From: Pomacea canaliculata
Taxonomy: Eukaryota; Mollusca; Gastropoda; Architaenioglossa; Ampullariidae
Length of the DNA stretch: 64,000 nt
Reading direction: 5' to 3'
Assembly: GCF_003073045.1 (NCBI RefSeq)
Contig: NC_037598.1
Span: 26,842,206-26,906,205, forward strand
Shown: piece after piece, positions 10,601 to 22,600 of the stretch
Layout of the letters: every line of letters begins with the position of its first letter
Position numbering within the stretch: position 1 is the first letter of the stretch
Position numbers and translations under genes: made by a program
The notes under the pieces: generated by a model
Databases searched by the model: none
What the model saw: only the letters and a program-made list of their open reading frames with translations
Told to the model about the DNA's origin: nothing

Positions 10601-13600
10601 TGTGATATTCTGACAAATTCACCATCACTGAACGATTTGCTGTGCTTGGCAATGTTGTATGAGACCACAAAGCTGGCATGAGTAGCAGCTTTCTGGGCTA
10701 CTTTGGCTTTTACGAATACATTCTGCTGCTTTACAAATTTTCTGTCCAGTTCTGTTGCTCTTGTTTGCCGTTGCGCTGCTGATAAAGTCCTGCCATAACC
10801 TGCCTTAGCCTGCATGGTTCGTCGCATCATGGCGGCTAACATTGTACTCTTTCATCACGGCAACACTTTCACTGCACAACAAACATACTGCTTTCTTGCC
10901 GACTTCTAAATCTAATTCTAACTGAAAACAAAGAATCAAAAAAAAAAAAAACAAAAAACAAAGAAAACAAAGAACCAAAAAATAACTAACAGTCACTATT
11001 ATTCGACGCAGTAAGCAAGTAAATAGTAGTGGGGGATTGCGGCAGAATGTGACCGCGGGCCACATTTTCATGTACGACCAGAAACAGTCTGCGGGCCAGT
11101 CAAAATCCCGTCGCGGGCCGTATGTTACCCACCCCTGCTCTATACCTTAGCTTAGCGCCAAATCAGTCCGTTCCTCTTTGTTGTTCCAGGGAAGAGGGCG
11201 GAAATTCCCAATGAGAATTTTCCTCTAAAAATTCTAGCTTTCGTTAGTCGAGTGCGTTGTCTAGTCTTTTACCTCGCGTTGTGATCTTTGTTTTACCTAT
11301 CCTTATCCATTACGCACCCGAACTCAGCCGACCTTGGAGTCCACAAAAGACCCTGCTTTACTTTCTCTCAGTGTCTTGTCTTCGGTGCATCAACTCCGCC
11401 GGACCTTCTCATGTGTTCTCTCTCTGCTGCTGTATCACAACTACACCATGGACTACTTGTACCGGACAGCTTGGGCACTACGTCACCCGCTACTTGTACC
11501 GGACATCTTGGGCACTACGTCACCCGCTACTTGTACTGGACAGCTTGGGCACTACGTCACCTGCTATTTGTGCAGGACAGCTTGGGCACTACGTCACCTG
11601 CTGTTGCTGTCCGTCTCCTGCGACCATGCGTGGGGTGGGAGGGGATGCGGGGTGGAGGGACCAAGTGCTGTCAGCGGTACCCGCTGACCTAAACAAGCTC
11701 CCGCTACAGAGATATGCATAGTTACAGAACATGACATCCACTCAGCTTCAGAAGAAAGTTACTGGAGTCAATATTACTAGGTGCAAAACTAAACAGCCTT
11801 TGCAAAGTCAGATTCAAGAAAAGTGATGTTTTGATGAAGAAGAGATGTTCCAACGGGATCTTTATTTGGTTCCTCTATCTTGTGGCTACAAACATCAAAC
11901 TGCAAGGAAAGGTAAAAATCATGACATGTCTTCTTCTTCTTCTTCTTCGTCGTTCACTCAAATGGACACGCCTGCCTCCTGCACAAATGATGCTGTGCGC
12001 CGCAGGTCCTCCAGGCTGCCGTGTAGCTTCCTCAATACTGGCGTCTCATCAGTCCAAATGCGGTGCCTGAGTTCTTCGTGCATGGGACATTCTTGCAGTA
12101 GATGTGCTGTTGTCTGACTGCCTGTCTGGCACGGGCACTGGTCTGTCTGGCCGATCCGGAGCTTGGTGTATAGATGGTGATTGAGACGGTTGTGGCCTGT
12201 CCTCAGCCTGAAAATAATGACCTGCTCAGCTCTTGTAAGCAGGTAGTATGGGTCGTTTCGGTTGAAACGTGGGTGCTGCTGCAGCCACTTGTTGTGCTGT
12301 TTGGCCTTAATGATGGTTTTGACTTCACTGTAGGTGGTGGACCTGTCTTGCTGCTCTTTTGTGGATCCTTCCTTGGCAAGAGTGTCTGCGGCTTCGTTGC
12401 CAAAAACCCCACAGTGGGAGGGAATCCACTGTAAGACGACTGTGCAGTCTCCGCATAAGGAGGAGAGAGCAGTGGACAGGTCGTTCAGTTTCTTGTCTCT
12501 GGCAGTCTGTAAGGCCTGCAGAACAGACAGTGCGTCCGTAAAGAAGACGACGTTGTTGGAGGTGTCTGGACTGTTTTCAACGTGGGTGGCACCGGTCTGA
12601 ATGGCAACTGCTTCAGCCTTGAAGTTGGTGGAGTAGAGGCCGGTTGCGAGAGAAAGACGGTCTTCTCTTCCTCCTGGGTACCGGATGTAAATTCCGGCGC
12701 CACCATTCCTCACGGCTTGTTCAGCTGACCAAATCATGACATGTTATGTAATTAATTTACGTTCCCAGTTCTCCCATTGCCCGAGGTTCATAATGCTTTC
12801 ACTATCCTGACATCTATGTTCCTTACCCCTTTCTGATGTTTGTAGGCCTATATCTTGATAATAAGGCAGTTTTCACCTAGATTTGGGAAAATGGATTGTT
12901 TTCATGATGGAGTCATGTGATATGCATGCTGTGAGCAATCATTGCATGCAGCAGGCAAACAACATTGAATGTTGCCTCTAGCACAGGGGTGGGCAGAGCA
13001 GCCTACTAAGAAAAATATTGGAAAATCCCATCTTTAACAGTCCATTTTAAAAATGGCTACTTTTTAAAAACTACAGTCAAATCTCCCTACTATGCCACCT
13101 ACCGGGACCGAGCAAAAGTGGCATAGTAGCGAGAGTGGCATAGTAGAGAGGGTTCGTAAAAACGGGTTTATTTGTTCAAGTTACCCGTCAGTCCAAAGCA
13201 GGGGTGGGCAATTAATTTTCCCAAGGGGCCGCATGAGAAATTGGGATGGTTTTAGTGGGCCGGACTAATATAGCTAACTCAGTTTTACCTAATACTGTAT
13301 GTATAGTATATATACTGGCGGGCGGGCCGGTCAGAGACAGGAGTCCTTTGCCCAGGTCTGGTCCAAAGCTCTCAAGAATCGTCGGCTTCGCTAGCTGTCT
13401 CCTCTCATTCTCCCCCTCACCTCTTCATCCTCCACCCCTTCCAACCACATCCGCGCACCTGCATCCTGTCGCTAGTCGACCCCCTCACACCTTCCCTCTG
13501 TCACGTGGCTGTCACCCGGCCAGCGACCACCCCCCCCCACATTGCCAGCCTCCACCCTCCCTGTGTGCGTGCTATGTTCCATCCCACCTAACTGCGATGT

Positions 13601-16600
13601 CCCACACTACCATACAGTATAGTAATCGAGCACTGCACGGAATTTCACAACTTGTGTCTTTTAACAGTCACAAAAAAGTGGCATAGTAGCGAGAGTAGGG
13701 GTGGCATAGTAAATTTTTTTTTACATTGAATTTATAGTCGGGACCGAGCAAAAGTGGCATAATACCGAGAGTGGCATAGTAGAGGGGTGGCATAGTAAGG
13801 AGATTTGACTGTATTTCATGATTTTATTATCAATAGGAGAAAAATACGGTTTCCAAAATAAGATTTAATCATAGAAATAATAAAAAAAAATCATCGATTA
13901 CTGAGGCAGTTTTAAATACAGGGTGTCCAAAAAGTTTCGCCTGATTTTATATTGATAACGAATGTAGATTTTTCTGACATTCACCGAGTTATTGCCGAAA
14001 AATTTGGCACAATTGATGTGGAACGGTGCCAAAAGGTTTGTCGTAGTGTTGCATCACGATTGGTTTCTTGGATTGAACATAACGGAGAACAATTTGAATC
14101 ATTCCGTTAGTATTAATTTTTATCATTGTTGCATCTTTGGTTCATTCATAGTTATCATTGTGCTTGTAGTTCTCATTAATCGTTCAATAAAATTCATTGA
14201 AAGCATATGTTTATCTTATAAAATCGGGTGAGACTTTTTGGACACCCTGTATTTAAACCAATTACTTGTGAAATGCAGTCAGGCTACATTATAGTAATAC
14301 AATGTGAAAAGTGAGAGTTCAGACCCTGCTAATGCTGTGTATAAGTGCATACGTGTAAGAATGTTGATTTGTAAATTGTAAAGACTGAATTACCAAATTA
14401 CTGGCTTGCATAATGGACAGACCTATCGTAGACTTGCAAAATTTTCAGCATAAGGAATTAGACTTGCCCCCTCCCCCCCAACAAAAACTTTACACGCAAA
14501 GACATTGTGTATAAAATGTAAAAACGTGCTGCAACATTTTGCTATTTGATTTTTTTTTTTAATTTATAGGGGAAGCTACTTGTCTGAATTATAACTGAAT
14601 ACCATTGTCTGAATATACTTTCCTCACACAAACTAAGAGGGATATATATCAGGATTTTTCAAACTTAATAAAGTACATCTAGATCTGCCATTCTGTTTCA
14701 TTAAAATAAAAGTGCCTGGGCATATGTGTAAAAGGTGAGTGAATGGTGATTTTTTAAAAAAAAAGCCAATGTGACAATGTACAAACTCAAAGTAAACAGT
14801 TGACAAACGGTCAAACCTGAATGGTAACCCTTAAAGCTAAACTTTTTTCAGGAGGTGGTGGTGGTGGGTGTTTTACATGCTAACATGAATAGTACTGTAT
14901 TGACACAAGCACACAAATGCAAAGATTACATGTACACACAGTTACATGTTAATTTTACATGTTAAGTTTTGTATTATTTTGTTGTTGCTCCCCCTCCAAA
15001 AAGGACAATGGCCCCTTGAATAAACTACTTATGACTATGACTTATGTTAATTTTACCGATGATTTCTTCCTTTCGGTCTTAAAATGCATTCAGAGGATTC
15101 TCTCCCTTCAGCTAGCATTTCACTTTACATTCATTTCAACAGTGCATGGATCTCACAATGCTCTCCTCATTGTGCATTTAACAGATCTGACAAAGCTCGA
15201 CACAACTGTGCTTCCTAATAGTTTTAGTTTATTGCAGTGGAAACTTGCTCTCAATGGCATGCTGACAGTGATCAGTTATATGTAAGACAACAAGCAGCAA
15301 ATCTGGAGGCATCTACCCATAGCAGCAACAAGATATTTCTACCTAGTCCTTTTACCATGTAGATTGGTCTATGAATTTTGTGCCAGCTCTATCGAAATGG
15401 GTTAGAGATGCTGAGTATTTTTCAGAAAGGAAGAAAAGACTATAGCTCTGACACATCTGTACATTTCTATGTATTCTCTTACAATGCAATAAACATTCAT
15501 GACATTGCTAAAGAAATTGTTTACAGATATTTACTGCATCACTATTATCATCTTTCTGCACTTTTTACCCCTCTTTAGTTATTTTTACATTCAGTTGAAA
15601 CTGTAACTCTATAGAGCAGAGCATATGACACATACTGTCAGCTGTGTGTCAATATGCCAGTCGGAGTTCAAGGACAATGCCCTCCAACGTGAAGTCCCCA
15701 GCCTTCTTGGAGCAAAAGGTGTAGGTGCTGAAGCTTTCCACATGTTGTGCTTTATACATGGTGAACCACTTGCACTTAACTGGCCCTACTGATAGCTATT
15801 CTTTGCAGTTCTGTTTTGTATTAATTTTTAATACTCTATCACTAGAATCGCATCAATTTTAGGCAACAACCGGCATGTGGATGTCTGCCTTCTCACTAGA
15901 TCTGACTACAAATTAACCCTCTAACACTGCAAAAAAATCTCATCCCTCTCTTGATGCAGTGAATACAGAATAGTTTTTTTTTGTGGACCACTGTTTCGAC
16001 CTTGACATATTGACTGCCAGCTGGGTTACTCTGCAAGCAGTGTGTAGTACTTGGCCTGTACTCTTAGTTATCAGGAGTTTTATATACTGCGGATCACTTG
16101 TTTACTGTGGAAATGATGGCCAGCGCATCATATGATGGAGCTCATATGCAGGCAGACCTGAGCATTGTAGTCTTGATCATGTAACCATGTGTTGTAGACA
16201 GGATCACATGTTGTGTGGCCCATCATATGCTGGAAGTCTTGTTCACTGTGGAGCAGGTCCTTCTATTGTACTCAGCATAAAACGCTCAATAGCCTGTTGT
16301 GCTGTTGCAACACATGAAGGTAGAAAATGAATGTCAGATCAACATCCTTCATTGAACAATTGTTAATTTAACTTTAATTAATACTTGTTTGTGTACTAAT
16401 GTGGTAGTGGTTTTACAATCACATTTGTTGAGTTTAGTATAGAGCATATATTACTGCATCATAAATATTTTGCTACTTTTGATAATAGTGTTTTTGACGC
16501 TGGATAATTTCACACATTGCATAAAACACTAATTTCTTAAATATCTTAATAGGATTTACTAACATTTTGGTTTTTGCGTTTGCCGTGTGCCATACTCCAC

Positions 16601-19600
16601 AAACCGTACTTCCTTGTGTTTGTGCTATTTTGGAGAAAGGTTTTTTAAAATTGCCACCAAAGCCACAGGCTCGCTTAGAAATTTAAATAATGAAAATACC
16701 CGCTATTTAACTGAACTATTTCAAAGCCATCAGGAATTGTGGGAGCCTCGGAGAACACAATATCGCAACAGACAGTTGAAAATGAGTCTTTGGGTTTTCA
16801 TACAATTGTTTTTCTCGTCAACTACAGGGATCGAGTGCACAGGTATGCTCTTATTTTAAACGATGATCGCTGTATCATTTAACTCCAAGTTTTTCCTTGG
16901 CATGCTAGTTCTGTAACTGTTTATTGTGAAATGAGTGTCAATGCAAGGAATTATAATAAATAATCAGCTGATATGGACCGCGTGCGCACAATGTGACTAT
17001 TATTGTTTTTGGTTGCTGTTATTAAAAAAATAAAAATCAGCTACTGAAATTACAATCTGCTGAATATAAACAGATTTTGACATGACTAGAAAACTAAATT
17101 TATCTAATTGTTTTCATAAAAAAATTAAAGGTACATCATAAAGCACAACATTCAACACATCAAATGCAGAGCCGTGTATTCAACGGTAATCACAAATGAG
17201 ACGCACAACATTAATTTAGGCAGCTGGTTATTTATTTAATAAGATTGTACTACTATATGTTGTAGTTGCCCATATCCAAGCAAAGGTAGCCAGTCTCCAA
17301 AACACATTTTCAAGGGAAATGCGTAAAATAAAACCAAAGCTTTTCGCCAGGTGAGATTGCGCATATTTGTAGTCTGCTTTGCGATGTACGGCTCTATACT
17401 TGCAAGTAGCATCTGAAATTGCTGCGGATCCATTCTCACAAAGTTGCTGTAATAGTCTGAATCCTCAGCACTCAGTTCCCGCATCAGATCATCGTAGGCG
17501 CCTTGCTGGGCTCTTCTTTAATCCAAGTTTGCCCATGTGGCATCGCAAGTGGAGAAACTGTTTTTGAAACCTCTCCAGTTTTTCGCCCATCTGCATGCAG
17601 GCTGTCAGTGCTGCGAACATGTTAAAATGCAGGAGACTCCATCGCTTGCACAGAAAGCACATGGCATAACACCACCTCGAAAAACTGGAGAGGTAAGTTG
17701 GTGGAGTTTGTGTTCTCGCCGTTCATGTCTCATTACAGCATAGCCAATAGTACAAAACCCCAATGTGCCTGTTGATCTGTTACAATTCATTGAATGACGC
17801 ATCGCCCTAGTGTATAATGGTTACCTATGCACTTACCAAAGACAACGCGAACATTTTTACTTTGAGCTTTTTGTATCTTGTCAGCAGCTAAGAAGACTCA
17901 ACAAGTGCCAGCAAACTGCCCTTTTTGTTTTTGCATTCAGTTCCAACTGCCTGTTCCTGCTGGCATTCAGTACAAATTGTTGGTATTCTGCTTTCATTTC
18001 TTTCAAAGCATGTTTCTGCCTATTTCTCTAGCTTTTCTTCCCCTATATCCCAACTAGATAACTTTGGGCTTTGTTTGGCTAGCGCATGAACCAAAACAAT
18101 AACACACAATCACCAGCTTGATAGTTATATTGCCTCAAACAATAACATACAGTCCCCATCTTGTTAACTCTGGTCCTGAAAGTAGTGGAACTCATTCTTT
18201 TTTATGTCTGGCATTTGCTCACAGTTGAGTCTTTGATATAAGAATTAAAAACTCATTAAAAATCTCATACCTAAGCACTAGTTATAAACACAGTTTACTG
18301 CAACTATCCTGTTCTCACTCTTCTTTCTCTTGACTGGTCTGTCCTTTTGATGTCCCTTCATTACTTTCTAACTCTTTGTCATTAATGTTACCTCTATGTC
18401 TTCACTGTCTTTTATGCCTCATCATTGTTGTCCATCTTTATGTTCCTTTATGCACTACATATAGGAAGACATCAAGATAATCTCCTGATTAGAAGTCCTG
18501 TAAATAGGAAATTTCTTACGCTACAAGAAAAGTAATGCTTGCCTTAATCCTTGGAGGTAAGGTTGGAACTCAACCTCCATAATCTGACAGTACAACTTAC
18601 CTGCCCTGTTGCCTTGGGCTACAGAGAGATCAAAGGCCGTAAGCTGATCCTCATTAGTTGCTGTAAGGTCTGCCCCAAACTCTAGCAAAGATGTAATACA
18701 CGCTGCATGGTTGTTGTAGGCTGCATAAATAAGGGCTGTGCCTCCACTCTATGATGGACACACAATGTTAGAGGAACATTGACCCATGTGTTTTCCAATA
18801 CAAATCCAAGTTAATGAAACATTGGTATTTATTAAAAGATGTCATTTTACTGGTTTACTGTAAGATATGCATTTGATGGGTATAAAACATCAAAATATTA
18901 AACTATACATGTATAATAACTCCGCCTGGAAACCACCCGGGTAACCTGCCACTCCCAAGCCCGGATAAAGGAGGAGGGTTGGTCATGGGGCTAGCAACCC
19001 CACCCTGTAAAATTAAAAAAAGCCACAGAAAACGCAAACACATTAACTGCACAACTAGAGCCTGGACAGGAAGATCCCTCTTTGAAAGGGCTTATGATGC
19101 GTGCTGGCAAAAGCCCTCGGGAAGCAAGCTCACCGACCCATCTTCTCGTCCCAACTGGAAAGGGATGCCCAGAACCAGGTCTGATGGCGGGGTGTGGTTG
19201 CGGCCCTATGCTCCACTGGGAGCAAATAGGACCAAGAAGAAATACATATATAATATAAAGCTTTTGTTTGCAGTGACTTAATATCACTACTTGTTTCACA
19301 TCAAGAAAAGATCTCGATGGCCTACAGTTAATTCACTTATTATGAATTTCACATGGTAAGTTCTATCTGCTGTTTGTTGTCAGTCTACACCACTCTCTTG
19401 TTTGTGCATAGGTTGTCTCTGCATCACTCGTGTGTTTCTCTGTAGTCACTGCAGTCATTACAGCCTGACCCAGTGGTCAGTACAGTCTGAGAGTTGTCAG
19501 TACATCCCAACAAAGTGGTCAGCACAGCCTAACACTGCTATCAGGACCAACAAGGTGGTCAGCACAGCCCAAAAGGTGTGGTGGTTTTTTGAAGCGGCCT

Positions 19601-22600
19601 CTTAACACACCCCATCTGAGTTAGTCAAGTGACTGTCTTCAGCTCTTAGCTCAGTTGATAAGAAACATCATAGAAGACAATGAAATGACTGTTTTAGAAA
19701 ATATGCAAAAGAAATTTCTCAGCCAAAAATGTGTGAAAGAAAAAATTGCATGCAGCATGCAAACAACACCTCATCTGCATAGTTGACATCAATTCCCATG
19801 GTCAAGAGAAACTTGACAATTTCACAGAAACCATAGCATGAAGCCAGCAGTAACGGTGTTTCGCCCTGATTTCCTCCTAAAGAAATGTCTGCACCGTTCT
19901 TCACCAGAAATTCAACGGTGGCCAGCTGACCATTGGCACAGGCCCAGTGCAGAGCCGTGAGACCATTTTCGTCAACACTGTTGATGTCAATTCCTGTAGA
20001 AACAAGTTGATTTTAAAGCTGTTTTAAAAAAAAGTTACCTCCTGGAGCTGTCATTCCTGTCAAGAAATGCTTGCCATTAGCTTCAGTCACACAGCTTTCG
20101 ATATAATAATCTAAACTGCTCTATATACTGGCAGAACATTTGTATATCCATAACCTTCAGCAACAAAGCCTATACACATCAATATATGGGCAGTTAGAAC
20201 ATTTCTATAAACAAAAAAATCACAACCACTTAAAATACTTTTATTACCACTGTTAGGCATCTGTAAAAGAATGAAGCCTAGGAGACTCCACAGACACCAT
20301 TTGTCACAAACCTCCTGCGATGTATTTTTTTAAAATGTTTTTTTTTTAATTAGGAAAAGTAATTGTCTGGGTGAGGTGGTAAAGAAAGATTGTTTTGTTC
20401 TTAGTTCGAACAAAGGAAAGAGTGTGGTAGTGTTTTGGATGTGTGTAGGTGATTGGGGTTTTTCCTTGACGGGAGCGGGGAGAAGGAACAGTCGCCTCTG
20501 TCAGTGCGTCCGGAGCGGATGGTTTTTGTAACCAGTCTTGACGGACTGGGTGTTGTTGTAGACCTGAGTACAAATCCTGAACAGATTTGTATTGTATTTT
20601 ACAAGTCCTGAACCGACTTGAAGTTACCAGATTTTTTTGTATTTTGTTAACATTGAACCTATTGAGGTGAGTGTGAATCTTTGTTGATTTTTTAGTGAAT
20701 GTGTATTTCTGTATTGGATGAGTGTGATATATTTGTGTATATTTTATGAATATGTTTGAATCTGCATTTATCTAAAGAATGGTTTTGTTTTTTCTCTCCA
20801 GGTTTTCTTTTGGATTTCCTTTTGGATTTCTTTTGTTTTCTGTTTGTTCCTATTCTTCGTATCCGCCTGGGGTTCCTGACCAGCGCTGAGTTGGATATAA
20901 CTTCAAGAAGTGGAAACTTTGTGTACTTTTCACGTGGATATATGGTGTATGCCAGAAGCGAAAACATTGTACTGTTTCAAGTGAGACTTTGTGAGGAACT
21001 GTACTGTCGGCAAGAAGATTGAATACTTTTGAAACTTAGGAAGAAACAAGTGTTCGAACTGTGGGGTTGGGATATTAGGAATTGTTTTGTGTTGTGTTTC
21101 TCTTTTGATTTTTAAATTATATTTTTAAATTTTAAATTGTTGTCTGTGTTTTGATTTTATTTATATTCCTCGTCTGAAAGGCGCTGTAGAGTGCAGGTGA
21201 CACCATTGCACAAAACTGAATTTGATGAACTTGTGGTTCTGTCAAATGTCTTTCCTCTTTGATTTCCTACTACACCCCCACTCCATCCCACACCTTAATA
21301 ACCCGATCTAAATGTATCCAATGTTTTGTAAATCTTACCATCATGTAATTCTTGTTGCAGTATGACTACCTCCCCTTGTGCCGCCATCTGGTGGATTGTT
21401 AGAGCTGAAAATAAACTAAACGTGATGAAAAGTACACCTTTAAATGAGTGAGACTGTCATCAAGTTTATTTAAACACAATGAAATGATCTACAACCTTTC
21501 CATGGCAAGTGAAAAAGCCATCAGTACTATGTAATGTATTTATCACATTAATACTTACTTGACAGAAATGACAGTTGCCAAGCAATGGGAAAATGAGTTC
21601 ATCTAAGGTGACCAGACGTTTCGGGGGCGAAAGCGGGAAACGTGCCGATGATGGTGTCGTCACCGTCAAAAAACGCTGAAAAAAGTGATTTTTGAAGACA
21701 ACCGGGACATTTGATGGACTTGCCAGAAGGCCAGAAAGCGGGACATTGGGCGTCCCGCCCGATGAGCAGGCGGGACACGAGGTCAAAAGCGGGACGTCTG
21801 ATCACCTTAGTTCATCTAAACTACAACTTCTTTTTATTAGAATAACAGTTCCGACTTAGCAGCTGAGGACCCAGCTTAACAAAGTTGATCATTATCATTA
21901 ATAGCTAGCACTGGTTTAAGCTTCCCCTCAATTAACAACATCTGGTTCACCATCCAGCTCAACAAATGACAGTTATTGGCTTTGTGGCTAATTCAACAGT
22001 TGACAATTACAGTAAAACCCCCTTATTAAGATTTTTCCTGCACTACGGATTTCCACCACAGTTCATTGCCATCATCCAGCAGCTGTATGAGGACTCGACA
22101 TGCCAGGTGATCCACAACGGAAAGCTGACTGACCGCAGTGAGGACTGGAGTGAGGCAAGGTTGTATGATCTCGCTGACAATCTTCCTGATCGTCATAGAC
22201 TGGATTATGAGAAGAACCTCTAACAGCAGTACAGGCGTTCAGTGGACCTTCGCCAGGCAACTTGAGGATCTCTACTTTGCAGATGACATCAGCCTGTTGT
22301 CCCACAAGCAGCAACACACACAGACAAAACTCACTCAGCTCACAGAAGAAGCAGCGATGACTGGCCTGAGCATCAACATCAAGAAGACGGAGGTAATGCA
22401 GGTGAACAACAAGCAAGAAGCCCTCCTACAACTACACGGAGAATGTATTACAGAGTCTGACCGTTTCACCTACCTTGGCAGATGAAGATGTAAGAAGCCG
22501 AATAAATAAAGCCAGGCTTGCATTCCACACCCTGCGACCTGCGTGGAACTCCAAGGCTTTATCTCTACACACTAAGATGTGCATCTTCAACGCAAATGTA

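Larger units (their letters stand above)
9842..11460 (+). repeat. Dispersed repeat R1, copy B, split by a hAT element
   Basis: The two halves of this repeat (9842-9878 and 11138-11460) become collinear with copy A once the hAT element at 9879-11137 and one 8-bp duplication are removed. Its 3' part runs into a 37-bp minisatellite. Confidence 0.7.
13074..13811. mobile_element. pogo/Tigger-like MITE, interrupted
   Basis: Terminal inverted repeats begin CAGTCAAATCTCC and end GGAGATTTGACTG, with TA on both sides. Internal GTGGCATAGTA motifs are repeated near both ends. TA duplications and CAGT...ACTG termini fit Tc1/mariner superfamily MITEs of pogo type. The inside holds a nested hAT MITE and an R2 repeat copy instead of a transposase. 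Confidence 0.85.

Noticed and set aside
11257..11721. Three overlapping frames of 117-154 codons
   Set aside because: They run over repeat R1 and a 37-bp minisatellite. All three frames stay open, so none is supported.
12985..13015. CAGGGGTGGGCAGAGC, which looks like a hAT terminus
   Set aside because: No matching right end and no 8-bp duplication found nearby.
13246..13686. 146-codon Pro-rich plus-strand frame
   Set aside because: It crosses the hAT MITE boundary and the R2 repeat inside the pogo-like element, so it cannot be one gene.
21545..21602. Minus-strand exon-like segment split by the MITE at 21605
   Set aside because: It has a good GTAAGT donor, but its phase does not fit the ankyrin exons on either side and the peptide is not recognisable.
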